Assembly: GCA_963827605.1 (NCBI GenBank)
Contig: CAWHBK010000001.1
Location: 1,612,001 to 1,676,000 of the forward strand
Length of the DNA: 64,000 bases
DNA from: DSYU01 sp963827605
GTDB taxonomy: Bacteria; Chloroflexota; Anaerolineae; Anaerolineales; Anaerolineaceae
Direction of reading: 5' to 3'
The notes below the pieces were generated by a model. The model ran no database searches, was not told the origin of the DNA, and was given only the letters and a program-made list of their open reading frames with translations. Shown piece after piece: positions 17,807-27,634 of the stretch. How positions within the stretch are numbered: position 1 is the first letter of the stretch; the number at the start of each line of letters is the position of its first letter. A program made the position numbers and the translations under genes.

Positions 17807-19057
17807 ATGTTTCCGCGCACACTGCTTTCCCGGCGTTTGCCTATCCGGTGGTTGGCTTTTCTTCTGCCGCTGGTGGGTTTGGTGATTCAGGCGGCCTGCG
17901 GGATGCCGCAGCCCCAACCGGTGCCCGCTCCTACCCAAAACCTGACTCTTTCGCCAACCGCCACGTACTCGCCAGAGCCGTCGGAACCACCCGCTCCAAC
18001 CCTTACGCTCACCCTGCTGCCATCCGGCAGCTCACCGGTGTGGGAAGATTTCCCCGCGCCCCAGTTGACGCCGGTTACCCCCATCCCGCCGCCGTTGACC
18101 GGCCTGGTTGTGCCGGAAGAAGTGCACATCCTGGCCCTGGCTGGCGTAGATCGGGAGCTGCCCTACACAGGCCGCACCGATTCAATCGCCCTGGTGGTTT
18201 ACCACCCGCGCCTGGCGCGCGCCAGTCTAATCTCCATCCCACCAGATTTGTTTGGGTATATCCCCGGCTTTACCATGCAGCGCGTCTACACCGCATACGC
18301 CGTTGGCGGCCCGCGTTTATTGAACAGCACCCTGGAGTACAACCTGGGGCTGCGGCCCGACTCTTACGCGGTGTTTAACCTGGACAATTTCAGCCAGCTG
18401 ATCGATGACATGGACGGCATCAATGTTACCGTACTGGAAAACGTGCGCGAATATTGCCCCGAAATTCCGCCTGGCATTGTGATCATGAACGGCGAGAAAA
18501 CGCTGTGTTATATGCGCTTGCGCCTGGGGGATGATGAATTTGCGCGCAACCGCCGGCAGCAGGAGGTTTTCCGATCCGTTTTTCTGCGCTTCGTGGAGGG
18601 GGGTAACCTGGTCCGCGTGCCAGAGTTTTACGATACCTACCGCAGTTCCATTGACTCAAACCTGACCCTGGAACAGGTGCTTGGATCAATACCCCTGGCG
18701 CTAAAATTAGGCGACCCCAACCGCGTTGGCTACTTTCAAATGGGAGCGCGAGAACTGCAGTTGTGGCAAATCTCTCAGCATCCGCAGGCGAACGTCTTTC
18801 TACCCGTGCGCTCGGCAATGATGGATTTTTTGCAGCAGGCAATTAACTTTGTGACTACGCCCAGTCCATTGTCCGAAGTGGTGGTTACCCTTCAGTATCA
18901 GCTAACCATATCCCCGACACCCACCCCAACCTATACGGTCACGCCTACACCCACGGCGACCTTTACCCCTACGCGGACGCTGACCCCCACACCGACCCTT
19001 ACAAATACGCTTACCCCTACTCCTACGCGCACCCCCACCCGCACTCGAACTCCATAG
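17807..19057 (+). CDS. LytR-CpsA-Psr (LCP) family lipoprotein
   Basis: 416 residues. A signal peptide ends in a lipobox-like AAC (~residue 28). After a Pro/Thr spacer, the LCP domain spans about 95-320 with GRTDSI (Arg/Asp), IPPD, and FARNRRQQEVFR as the conserved arginine motif. LCP enzymes attach glycopolymers to peptidoglycan or proteins outside the membrane. The last ~45 residues are Thr/Pro repeats. Start 17807 is 8 bases after the nuclease stop and avoids overlap. Two acidic/arginine sites support activity; the polymer is unknown. Confidence 0.85.
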   Translation: MFPRTLLSRRLPIRWLAFLLPLVGLVIQAACGMPQPQPVPAPTQNLTLSPTATYSPEPSEPPAPTLTLTLLPSGSSPVWEDFPAPQLTPVTPIPPPLTGLVVPEEVHILALAGVDRELPYTGRTDSIALVVYHPRLARASLISIPPDLFGYIPGFTMQRVYTAYAVGGPRLLNSTLEYNLGLRPDSYAVFNLDNFSQLIDDMDGINVTVLENVREYCPEIPPGIVIMNGEKTLCYMRLRLGDDEFARNRRQQEVFRSVFLRFVEGGNLVRVPEFYDTYRSSIDSNLTLEQVLGSIPLALKLGDPNRVGYFQMGARELQLWQISQHPQANVFLPVRSAMMDFLQQAINFVTTPSPLSEVVVTLQYQLTISPTPTPTYTVTPTPTATFTPTRTLTPTPTLTNTLTPTPTRTPTRTRTP

Positions 19058-19233
19058 GGCCTCCCTTCCCAGCGCCGTACGGATACCGGTCGAGATGCCG
19101 AGTGATCTTCGCAGGATCACAACCTTATTAACGATGGTAATAAATGCGCTGCCGGATCGTTTTTATGTTAGACTTATTATTAACGTTTTGTTTCCGGTTA
19201 GCGCTGAACGACCTTAAGGCCCAGGGGAGAGTT

Positions 19234-21152
19234 ATGAGGCTGTTCAAAATATGGTTAGTAGCGGGGTTAGCAGTGCTGCTTGCAGTACGGCTAATTTTGT
19301 TTGCCACCCCTGAAACAAACGTATTTGCGCAAACCGGTACCGATGAAACCCCAACCCCAGAGATCGTACGAACCACAAAGATTACCCTCGAATTTACCAG
19401 TTATAAATGGTGGTTGATCCGCTATTCCAACAACCAGATCGTATGCAGCTTCTCCGTTGAACACGAAGGACTGCCGGTCGCCGAAGATATCGAAGCGCTT
19501 TGCGACGCAAAGACTTACGATGAGTGGCAAAACACAACACCTTGTGAATTGGGGAAGGTCGAATCCTACAACCAGTGCCCGGGATTTTACCTCCAACAGC
19601 TCGATTCAGCCCCTGGAGAGCGCGAGATTGAAATCGAGCTGCCCCTGCCGGTGGTTTGGATTTCGATTGTCAACTGCAATCCACAACCACCGGGTACCAC
19701 CTGCACCACCCTCCCCAACCTTTTGCTCACCGCTCAAGAGCCACTTCCCAATGAGGCCATCATTAGCGTGCAGGGAGTGATCGCGGGCGAGCCTTTCAAA
19801 TGTATGGGAAGTACCTGCAGCGTCCCACTCAAACCAACCGGGTTGGATGGCGCGACAGCCGAATTTTGGGCCGATTCCAGTTTTGGCGACTCTACCCAGC
19901 ATTACACAGCCCGGATCCGCCTGGTACCCTGGGGCGACTTTATGAACCCCGAACAGAACTCCAAGGACCCGCGCAAATGGTACGTGGATGTGCTTAGCAG
20001 CCAGTGGCGCGACGGTGACCTGGCGACCTGCTCGGAAACCTGGCAGGTTTTTCCGCCTATCGGCGGGCCGCCTGAGTGGTTGACCTCACCCACCAGCTCT
20101 ACCGACCTGGAATCCGACATTTCTTATTACTACCTGGCCGGGTCGATGATCACCTACGGCGTTGTAGATGCGAGCGGCTGCCTGGACGAAGGTCTGCAAG
20201 CGCCCAATATTGCCAGCACCTGTGGCGTGGAAGCCGCCCGCCCGCAGCTGATGGAGTGGCAAAATCGCTTTGACGATGAGATCATGCAGGTTTCGCGCGA
20301 TACCGGCGTTCCGGCGCGGCTGCTGAAAAACGTCTTTGCGCGCGAGAGCCAGATCTGGCCGGGCATTTACAAAACCTATAAAGAAGCCGGCCTGGGGCAG
20401 CTCACCTACAACGGCGCTGACACGGTGCTGCTGTGGAACCCCGATTTCTTCCACCAGTTCTGCCCGTTGGTGCTGGATCAAAAATTCTGTGAGAGCGGCT
20501 TCTGGACGCTGGGGGATGCGGAACAAAACATGCTGCGCGGGGCGCTGGTGCGCAAGGTAAACGCATCCTGCCCAAACTGCCCGGCCGGCATCGATCTTAG
20601 CCTGGCCAATTACAGTGTAGGTGTGTTTGCCGAAAGCATGCTGGCCAACTGCGAGCAGGTCGGTCAGATCATCTCCAACATCACCGATCTTTCCCCGGCC
20701 AGACGAGCAAATACGACGATTTGTGGCGCTTTACTCTGGTGAATTACAATGCCGGCGTAGGCTGCCTATCCACTGCGATCCAACGCGCCTGGTTTAACAG
20801 CCAGCCGCTAGACTGGCCAAACGTCTCCGCGCAGCTGGACCCGGTCTGCCAGGGAGCGATCGGTTATGTGGAAGATATCAGCCGCGTCTTGAAAGCCACC
20901 CCTACACCTACCCTGTGGGTTTCTGTGGATGGTAACCTGCCCACCCCGGTGCTGCCGCGCGTGTATGAGACGCCCACATCCACGCTGCCTCCCTATCGCA
21001 ATACCCCCACCATCACAATGACCCCGACGGTCACCCCAACGATGACCACCACGCCCACGCGTACCCTCACGCCCACCATCACCGGCACCCTGCCAACCCG
21101 AACCCCCACGCGGACCCCTTCTCCAACCCCTTCGTTAACCCTCGCGCCGTAA
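19234..21152 (+). CDS. Secreted transglycosylase-like protein with Thr/Pro tail (one frame break)
   Basis: From ATG 19234 (GGGGAG 5 bases upstream) there is a signal peptide (~1-30), a long Cys-containing N-terminal region, and a helical domain (~345-500) with FARESQ, GLGQLTYNGAD and NYSVG resembling SLT-like lysozyme folds. The frame breaks near 20700; the following frame gives LWRFTLVNYNAGVGC, a typical continuation, and ends in a ~70-residue Thr/Pro tail. Either one missing base or two extra bases at about 20701 and 20711 restores it (the latter gives SPADEQYDDLW). A wall-active role is inferred; catalytic activity is not proven. Confidence 0.65.
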
Positions 21153-21198
21153 TACCGGGCGGGGTGATGCGAATGGAAAGCCTGAACGGGCTTTTATA

Positions 21199-22313
21199 TT
21201 ACCAATGGATCCGGCGCGGGAAACCCGGCCCGCCCAGGCGCACCGTCTCGGGTTGCTCGGTCCACACCCCGGGATGCGCGCGCCGCAGTCAGGGCACGTA
21301 CCCGCGGCGGTGATACGGTAATCCAGGATCACGTACCCGCGGCGCTGGATCACCTGCCGGCTGCAGCTCGGGCAGAAGGTGTCTTCATACGTGCCCACTC
21401 GCCCGGGCAGGTTGCCGGCATACACGATAGCGCAGGCCGGCCTCCTGGCCAATCTCAGCCGCCCGGCGCAGCGTGTCCGATGGGGTACGAATCGGCGTCC
21501 ATCTTGTAATCCGGATGGAAGGCCGTCACGTGCCAGGGGATATCCGGCGAAACGGATACCAGGAAACGCGCCGCGTCCCACAGTTCGTCGTTGCTGTCGT
21601 TGAAGCCGGGCACCACCAGGGTAACCACCTCCACCCACAGCCCCAGTTCGTGCGCGGCTTTGATCGTATCCAGCACATTGTTCAACACGCCGCCCAGCTT
21701 GCGGTACTGGCGGTCTTGCATCGTTTTCAGATCAACTTTGTACGCGGACAGATACGGGCGCAGATAGCGCAGCACTTCAGGCGTGGCATTGCCGTTGGAA
21801 ACATATGCGCACTTCAGCCCGGCCTGACGCGCCTGGCTGAAAGATGTCCACCGCCCATTCCGAGGTGATCAGCGGCTCATTGTACGAGGAAACCACCACC
21901 TGCGCGCCCGCCTGCACGGCATAGCCCGCCATCTGCTCGGCGGAAATCTCCTGGATGTATCTCCGCACCCAGGTCGGCAGCCGGGTCGCGCAAAGTCTGC
22001 GAGGTCAGCCAGTTCTGGCAGTAGCCGCAGTGAAAATCGCAGCCGAGCATGCCAAAGGTCAGGGCATCGCTGCCCGGCAACAGGTGCGAGAAAGGTTTCT
22101 TCTCAATCGGATCAACCTGCGCGGCGGCCACATAGCCCCAGGGCACGCGCAGCTCGCCATCCTGGTTGAAGCGCACCTGGCAGATCCCTCGCCGCCCGGG
22201 TTTGATCAGGCAGCGGTGCGCGCAGGCATACAACGCACTGCCCCATCTTCGAGCTTCTCGTACAATTCGCCGGCGCGGGTCAAACGATCCAGTTTTTCGG
22301 ACACAGTGGTCAT
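21199..22313 (-). CDS. amrS: AmmeMemoRadiSam system radical SAM enzyme (multiple frame breaks)
   Basis: From ATG 22313 the reconstructed protein starts MTTVSEKLDRL, has a CxxCxHxC cluster (C-Y-A-C-A-H-R-C after repairing a break at ~22231), DPIEKKPFSHLLPGS, and the radical SAM GCDFHCGYCQNW (CxxxCxxC). Further pieces in other frames give EISAEQMAGYA, SSYNEPLITSEW, YLSAYKVDLK, GFNDSNDELWD, and a C-terminal CPSC/CPDC zinc-like pair. Breaks are near 21961, 21841, 21481, 21425 and 21285. Members of this family (COG1180-like) occur with AMMECR1 and MEMO proteins, which are not in this window. All motifs survive, so errors in the sequence are favoured over loss of function. Confidence 0.75.
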
Positions 22314-22498
22314 ACATGTATTTTACGACGAATTGGGTAAACTTTCCAGTGGATACACAAACGGATTGCGGATCATGTGCATGGCAGATCAAACGTTTCG
22401 CAATTAAATTGCAACATATCGATTAAATGAGGCCGCCTCTCTTCAATTCCTGCCAATAAATCATCAGGAAATTGGTACAAACCTAACAAAATTTTTAA

Positions 22499-22527
22499 GT
22501 TACAAAGCACCCGATTCGGTTTATAAT
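22499..22527 (+). promoter_or_regulatory. Promoter of structured-RNA locus
   Basis: GTTACA (22499-22504) and a perfect TATAAT (22522-22527), 17 bases apart. The predicted start near 22534 is ten bases before the closing stem of the RNA. Confidence 0.6.
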
Positions 22528-22543
22528 GAAGTTACAACGAATA

Positions 22544-22675
22544 AACGTTCTTGTTTTCGCAAGGGGGAAATCATGCGCATGTAGAACCATGATCCTTTGA
22601 CCAGGAAAAAATCCGCCCAAACGAATAGTTAACAATTACGCAAAACTGGCGGATCTTTTTCGCTACAAGAACGTT
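22544..22675 (+). ncRNA. Candidate structured RNA, unassigned class
   Basis: AACGTTCTTGT (22544-22554) is the exact complement of ACAAGAACGTT (22665-22675), closing an RNA of about 130 bases. Inside, ATCATG/CATGAT form one hairpin, and AAAATCCGCC (from ~22607) pairs with GGCGGAT-C-TTTT (to ~22660) to form another, which is terminator-like because of its T-run. This is not tmRNA, RNase P, SRP or 6S RNA as far as I can judge. It could be a riboswitch/attenuator for the downstream small frame or a free small RNA. Confidence 0.5.
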
Positions 22676-22758
22676 ATATATAGTAGACATCTGGCACGCC
22701 GCCAGAAGGGGTCCTTTGCGACCTGTTGTTCCGGTTCTCTCAGGAGAAGGAGGACACC

Positions 22759-22842
22759 ATGTGGATTGTTTACCTGGTCGTGGGAGTTGTCGGGTTGGTC
22801 TTCAGTGTGCTCAGCCTGGTCAGCCTGGAGACTGAAGCGTAG
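22759..22842 (+). CDS. 27-residue membrane micropeptide
   Basis: ATG 22759 is preceded by a near-ideal AGGAGAAGGAGG. The 27 codons encode one hydrophobic helix (MWIVYLVVGVVGLVFSVLSL then VSLETEA), typical of a single-pass small membrane protein with an acidic C terminus. No family recognised. The strength of the ribosome site and the upstream promoter support translation. A 13-codon frame starts one base after its stop and could be a second leader peptide. It might be a regulator of a membrane complex or a type I toxin-like peptide; no antisense RNA was identified. Confidence 0.55.
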   Translation: MWIVYLVVGVVGLVFSVLSLVSLETEA

Positions 22843-22885
22843 ATGCAGCCCGACCATCCAAAAGCAAGCACACCTGTATCGTGAG

Positions 22886-22980
22886 AGGAGCCGGTCTCCG
22901 GCTCTCGTCTGTCGCCCACCCTGGTAGAAGCCAGCAATTAAACGACTTCCGCCTGGGAGGGTATCGCCACCCCTCCCGGG
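22886..22980 (+). other. Series of hairpins after micropeptide
   Basis: GAGCCGG-TCT-CCGGCTC (about 22887-22903), then GAAG/CTTC bracketing ~22926-22950, then GGGAGGG/CCCTCCC (~22955-22979). These stems lie between the micropeptide and the terminator and may belong to one structured 3' region. Confidence 0.45.
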
Positions 22981-22992
22981 GATAACGTAAGA

Positions 22993-23038
22993 GAGAGGTT
23001 TGACCACGCCGGGTCGAACCTCTCATTTATTATTTTTC
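22993..23038. terminator. Strong intrinsic terminator between convergent genes
   Basis: A 13-bp stem GAGAGGTTTGACC / GGTCGAACCTCTC (one G-T pair, 22993-23024), followed on the plus strand by ATTTATTATTTTT. It ends the small-RNA/micropeptide transcript and overlaps the stop of the convergent helicase gene. Confidence 0.85.
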
Positions 23039-25274
23039 TTGGCCGGCAAGAATTTCCAGATTTGCCAGCGAGGCAACCAGGCGTTTGAAACCCACGCTTT
23101 CAAAACTACATCCACGGTTTCATCACCATCCTGGATACGACTTTCCAGCACCATGCCTTCGCCCCACACGCCGTGACGAACGCGCATGGCCGGGTGGTAG
23201 CGCCGCTCGATGATCGGAGCCGCGGATGCGGGGGGCGGGGTGCGGTAGGTTCTCAGACCGCGCGTATCGGTGTCGCTCCAGTTGGAAATCCGCTCACGAC
23301 GGGCGGAATACCCGGCTGCCCCGCCTGCGCCGCGAGGGTCGGGCTGCAGCAGGTCTTCGGGAATATCCTCCAGGAAGCGGGAGGCGATGCTGTCCTGATA
23401 GGACCCATACAGGCTGCGCTGTTCGGCGCGCACCAGGTACAGGCGGAACTTGGCGCGCGTCAGGCCTACATAAAACAGGCGCCGTTCTTCGGCCATCTCT
23501 TCCGGATCATCCAGCGAGCGGTTGTGCGGCAGCAGCCCATCATCCAGCCCGATGATAAATACCACCGGGAATTCAAGGCCTTTGGCCGCAGTGCAGGGTC
23601 AGCAGCGTGGGCGCTTCAGTCTCTTCAGGGACCGTATCCTGGTCGGAAACCAGCGCCAGGTTTTCCAGAAAGCTGGTCAGCCCGCGTTCGTCATATTCAA
23701 ACGTCAGGCGGCGCAGCTCTTGCACGTTCTCCCAGCGGCTGTTGCCCTCTTCGGTGCCATCATTGATATATTCATAATAGACTGTATCTTCCAGGATGCG
23801 GTCGAACAGGTCTGGCAGCGGCATGGTCTCGAGATGCTCATGCCAGCCGGCCAGCAGCGCGCCAAAATCGGCCAGCAGGTTGACCCCGCGCGCGAGAAGC
23901 GGCCCAGTAGGGCGAATCTTTCCCGTGCCGCGCCCAGGTCCAGCAAGCACTTCCCCGGCGCTGACCTGCGCCTGCTGTGCTACCAATTGCAGCGCCACCA
24001 GGGTCTTATCACCAATCCCGCGCGGGGGAACATTGATCACCCGCGCCAGGCTGACCTCATCCGCCGGGTTCATGCACCAGGCGCAGGTAGGCAATCAGGT
24101 CTTTGATCTCGCGCCGCCCGTAGAACCGCTGCGCGCCTACCAGCCGGTAGGGCATGCCCGAACGCAGGAACGCCTCTTCCATCAGGCGGGACTGCGCATT
24201 GGTGCGGTACATCACGGCAAAATCGCCGGCCTGGAAGCGGCCCGTGTCTGGTAAGCTGCTGGATGGTATCCACCACAAAAGCCGCTTCGGCGTGATCATC
24301 CGACGCTTCGTAGAGCACAATGCTGATCGCCCTGTGCCGTGCTCGGGTAGGGAGCGCAGGCGCTTGGGCGTGCGGTGGTGGTTGCGGTCGATCACCGCGG
24401 TGGCGGCATCCAGCACCGTCTGGGTCGAGCGGTAGTTCTGCTCGAGCAGGATCTTCTGCGCCTTGGGATAATCCTCTTCAAAACGCAGCACATTGCGGTA
24501 ATCCGCGCCGCGCCAGCGGTAGATCGACTGGTCTTCATCGCCAACCACAAAAATATTCTGGTGGTACATAGGCCAGGTGACGCAGCAGTTCGTACTGCAC
24601 CAGGTTGGTATCCTGAAACTCATCCACCAGGACGTGCTCGAAACGCCGGGCATATTTTTCGCGCACGGTTCGGGTTTTCTTCCAGCAGCCGCCAGGCCCA
24701 CAGCAGCAGATCGTCAAAATCGACCGCGTTGTTTTCCACCAGCAGTTCCTGGTAGCGTTTATAAATCCGCGCAATCACCTCATCGCGGTATGTCTTCGTT
24801 GTCGAAATTCTGCGGGAAGATCAGATTGTTCTTGGCCGTGGAAATGGCGGCGTGCACGCTGTTCGGGCGGTAGATCTTTTCATCCAGGTTGAGTTCTTTG
24901 ATCGCCCGCTTGACCAGGGTCAGCTGGTCATCATCATCAAAAATGACGTAAGTTCGAGTCAAATGGCAGCAAATCGGCCTCGCGGCGCAAAATTCGCGCG
25001 CAGATGCGCGTGAAATGTGCCCATCCAGATCCCCTGGGGATCTTGCTCCAGCAGCTTTTTCCAGGCGGCTTTCCATCTCACGGGCGGCTTTATTGGTAAA
25101 CGTAACTGCCAGAATATGGTATGGGCGCACGCCCAGGTTGTTGATCAGATACGCGATGCGGTGGGTGAGAACACGCGTCTTACCAGACCCGGGACCTGCC
25201 AGCACCAGTGTCGGGCCTGGATCGGCAGTCACCGCCAGGCGTTGTTGAGGGTTTAATATACTGAGAATATCCAC
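23023..25274 (-). CDS. UvrD/PcrA-type superfamily 1 DNA helicase (many frame breaks)
   Basis: All helicase motifs are present across several frames: I (AGPGSGKT, near 25205), Ia (AVTFTNKAAREMESRL), the GTFHA region, VDEFQDTN (II), VGDEDQSIYRWRG (III), QNYRST (IV), a repaired LHAAKGLEFPVV (V, near 23590), and RLFYVGLTRAK (VI). The 3'-5' helicase translocates on single-stranded DNA in repair. The C-terminal ~45 residues (RVRHGVWGEGMV) match PcrA tails that bind RNA polymerase. About ten one-base shifts occur (25061, 25001, 24951, 24791, 24671, 24571, 24341, 24331, 24251, 24071, 23591), nearly all extra bases. I treat it as an intact gene in a poorly resolved sequence. Confidence 0.85.
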
Positions 25275-25378
25275 GGGTCTGATTTTACCATAGGGATGCA
25301 GCCAGGTTCTGTCCAGCAGTCCCCAATAATATGTCCTTTATAATTACTTTTGTACAAGCAAGACTGTACCTTTGACCA

Positions 25379-25407
25379 TTGACAGTCGAACGGCATCCGT
25401 ATATACT
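25379..25407 (+). promoter_or_regulatory. Promoter of riboswitch-controlled importer operon
   Basis: Perfect TTGACA (25379-25384) and TATACT (25402-25407) with a 17-base spacer. The predicted start near 25414 lies just ahead of the FMN riboswitch. Confidence 0.8.
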
Positions 25408-25428
25408 CATTTGTGAAAAATAAAACAT

Positions 25429-25550
25429 GGCCTTCGGGGCAGGGTGAAATTCCCGATCGGTGGTAAGAACCCACGAGTAGCGCGCATAATGCGCCAGCAT
25501 GACCCGGTGAAACTCCGGGGTCGACGGTAAAGTCCGGATAAAAGAAGGTC
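25429..25550 (+). promoter_or_regulatory. FMN riboswitch (RFN element)
   Basis: The conserved RFN blocks are present in order: CCTTCGGGGCAGGGTGAAAT and TCCCGATCGGTGGTA, a variable arm (~25470-25497), then GCATGACCCGGTGAAACTCC, GGTCGACGGTAAAGTCCGGA and closing GAAGGT. These are the six-stem FMN aptamer signatures. FMN binding is expected to favour termination at the hairpins just downstream. Location ahead of an ABC importer points to flavin uptake. Confidence 0.95.
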
Positions 25551-25589
25551 GAGCCAGGTTGCTTAGCAGTCGGCTGTGTCTCACTTGCC

Positions 25590-25623
25590 CCGGAAACGTG
25601 ATAAATATCGTTTCCGGTTTTTG
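25590..25623 (+). terminator. First terminator of the riboswitch platform
   Basis: CCGGAAACG (25590-25598) and CGTTTCCGG (25609-25617) form a 9-bp stem followed by TTTTTG. It is 40 bases after the FMN aptamer, as expected for a riboswitch-controlled terminator. Confidence 0.8.
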
Positions 25624-25664
25624 TTGAGCGAGGTCGCCCGCGCATACAGAACCGGTTCAACGCG

Positions 25665-25694
25665 CCCCGAGGTCATGAGCCTCGGGGTTTATTT
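25665..25694 (+). terminator. Second terminator-like hairpin before ribX
   Basis: CCCCGAGG (25665-25672) and CCTCGGGG (25680-25687) with a 7-base loop, then TTTATTTG. It ends 16 bases before the AAGGAAGGAGG ribosome site, so it could add a second stop or also sequester the leader. Confidence 0.6.
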
Positions 25695-25713
25695 GTTGGA
25701 AAGGAAGGAGGTT

Positions 25714-26523
25714 ATGGAACTGAGCCTGGGAAAAAGCATAAAACCGGTGGTACAGCAGCTTACCCACTCCAAGCAGCGGCTGGACAGTACCCATCTCGAT
25801 CCTGCTGGCGGTCAGCCTGTGGAAAGGCGCCACAGTTTGGGGCGGTTTTCCAGCCTTTATCCTACCTGCGCCGGAACGGGTCTGGCAGCGCTTCCTGCTG
25901 GCGCTGTCAGATGGCAGCCTGCTGCGCAACGCCTCCGCCACGCTGCTCGAGGTGCTGGTCGGCCTGCTGGCGGGCGTGCTCCTGGCCACTCTGATCGGCT
26001 ACCTGCTGGCGAAATCGCGCCTGCTGGAACGCCTGCTCTCGCCGTACCTGGTCGCCAGCCAGGCCATCCCCATCGTCGCGATTGCCCCGCTGCTGGTGAT
26101 CTGGTTCGGGCCGGGGATCTTCTCGAAAATCCTCATCTGCGCGCTGATCGTGTTCTTCCCCGTGCTGGTCAACACCGTGGTGGGCATGCGCGCGGTGCCC
26201 GAGCACCTGCGCGACCTGATGCGCTCGATGCACGCCACCCCGCTGCAAATGGCTCGCTACCTGGAAATTCCCGCCGCGCTGCCCGTCTTTCTGGGCGGCC
26301 TGCGCATTGGCGCTACCCTCTCGGTGATCGGCGCGGTGGTCGGCGAATTTATTGGCGCGGACCGCGGGCTTGGGCTTTCTGGTCAACGTTGGACGCGGCC
26401 AGTATCGATACCGCACTGGTTTTCGTGGCTGTATTCACCCTGGTCGCGATGGCCTTGGGTCTGTACGGCCTGGTGCTGCTCCTTGAAAAACGCCTCCTGC
26501 GCTGGCAGTCGAGGCCGCAGTAA
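25714..26523 (+). CDS. ribX: ABC transporter permease, predicted riboflavin uptake RibX (frame breaks)
   Basis: From ATG 25714 (strong AAGGAAGGAGG upstream), about 269 residues after repair. Hydrophobic helices span most of the protein; the permease loop GLGFLVN, preceded by GEFIGADR, and YLEIPAALPVFLGGLRIGA are typical of SsuC/ThiX-type permeases. Frame breaks near 25741-25781, 26371 and 26401 (each one extra base) add up to three and return to the original frame, which carries the conserved C terminus. The FMN riboswitch and the following NMT1-type binding protein point to RibX of the RibXY importer family known from Chloroflexi. Specificity for riboflavin is inferred from the riboswitch. 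Confidence 0.75.
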   Translation: MELSLGKSIKPVVQQLTHSKQRLDSTHLDPAGGQPVERRHSLGRFSSLYPTCAGTGLAALPAGAVRWQPAAQRLRHAARGAGRPAGGRAPGHSDRLPAGEIAPAGTPALAVPGRQPGHPHRRDCPAAGDLVRAGDLLENPHLRADRVLPRAGQHRGGHARGARAPARPDALDARHPAANGSLPGNSRRAARLSGRPAHWRYPLGDRRGGRRIYWRGPRAWAFWSTLDAASIDTALVFVAVFTLVAMALGLYGLVLLLEKRLLRWQSRPQ

Positions 26524-26629
26524 TCTGTTGGGCGGAGTATCCTTGCTTAGTCTCTCAACGCATGCCGCCAGGCAGGGATGCCCATCCAACCAATAGCGAA
26601 TATTCAAATCACGCTCTTAAGGATTTTCG

Positions 26630-27600
26630 ATGCGCCGCCTATCCACTCTTCTCCTCCTTTTCGCTGTTTAATCAGCGCCTGCGCTCCCCTTGCATCACCG
26701 CAGAAGATGACCGATGTGCGTCTGCCGGTCGGTTTTATTCCCAACATCCAGTTCGCCCCGCTGTATGTTGCCATTGAGAAAGGCTACTTCCGCGAGGCCG
26801 GGATCAACGTGACCATTGATTACAGCATGGAAACGGATAACGTAGCCCTGGTAGGCGCCGGAAAGATCCCCTTCGCCATTGTTTCCGGGGAGCAGGTGCT
26901 GCTTGGCCGGGCGCAAGGACTACCGGTCACCTACGTGATGGCCTGGTACCAGAAGTTCCCGGTTGGCGTAGTGGCCAAGACCAGCCAGAATATCCGCTAT
27001 CCGGCCGATCTGAAAGGCAAGCGCATCGGCATCCCCGGGTTGTATGGGGCCAGTTACATTGGCTTCCGCGCGCTGCTCAGCCAGGCCGGTCTGAAAGAAC
27101 AGGATGTTACCCTGGACGCGATTGGTTTTAACCAGGTCGAGGCGCTGGCTGCCGACCAGGAACAGGCCGGCGTAATCTACGTGGCCAATGAGCCAATCCA
27201 GCTGGCGGCGCAGGGCTACGATGTCGATGTCATCCACGTTTCGGATTATCTCCAGCTCGTTTCAAATGGGCTGATCACCAATGAGCAGACTATCAAAGAC
27301 AACCCCGCCCTGGTAAGCGGTATGGTGCAGGCAATTCTGAAAGCCACCCAAGACACCATCCAGAACCCGGACGAAGCCTATACCATCAGTAAGAAGTACG
27401 TGGAAGCCCTGGCTCAGGCGGATGAGAAGGTTCAAAAGCAAGTCCTGTCCGCTTCCATCGATCTGTGGAAGACAGACCGCCCCGGCTATTCGGATCCGAA
27501 AGCCTGGGAGAACATGCAGAAGGTGCTGTTGGAAATGGGCCTGCTCAAACAGCCCCTCGACCTGAAAAATGCCTTCAGCAACGACTTCCTGCCAAAATGA
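26630..27600 (+). CDS. ribY: NMT1/THI5-type substrate-binding lipoprotein, predicted RibY (frameshift in signal peptide)
   Basis: The mature part (~300 residues) is a clear NMT1/THI5-like binding protein: VGFIPNIQFAPLYVAIEKGYF in pieces, GEQVLLGRAQGLPVTYV, GLYGASYIGFRALL. ATG 26630 gives MRRLSTLLLLFAV; after a break near 26670 the next frame supplies LISACAPLAS, a lipobox with Cys, so the two together make a normal lipoprotein signal. One missing base (for instance in the T-run) explains it. It would bind flavin outside and deliver it to RibX. Thiamine-precursor binding is the family's other common role, but the upstream switch is for FMN. Confidence 0.8.
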
Positions 27601-27634
27601 GCGCAGCATGGTTTCCTCGCCTGGAAGGGATGAA

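Larger units (their letters stand above)
22314..22758. other. Long intergenic region carrying a promoter and structured RNA
   Basis: 445 bases without a conventional gene. It holds a good promoter (22499-22527), a region foldable into a closed three-stem RNA (22544-22675), two small hairpins at 22691-22705 (CTGGC/GCCAG) and ~22710-22723, and a strong ribosome site for a 27-codon frame. The part at 22314-22490 shows nothing I can name. Confidence 0.6.

Noticed and set aside
20690..20715. Programmed ribosomal frameshift in the transglycosylase-like gene
   Set aside because: No slippery heptamer or following hairpin was seen, and similar breaks are common nearby.
21199..22313. In-frame stops in the radical SAM gene as further selenocysteine sites
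   Set aside because: Each stop goes with a change of frame; once one base is removed or added the conserved sequence continues without a stop.
22544..22675. 6S, SRP, tmRNA or RNase P RNA
   Set aside because: The conserved loops and bulges of these RNAs were not seen.
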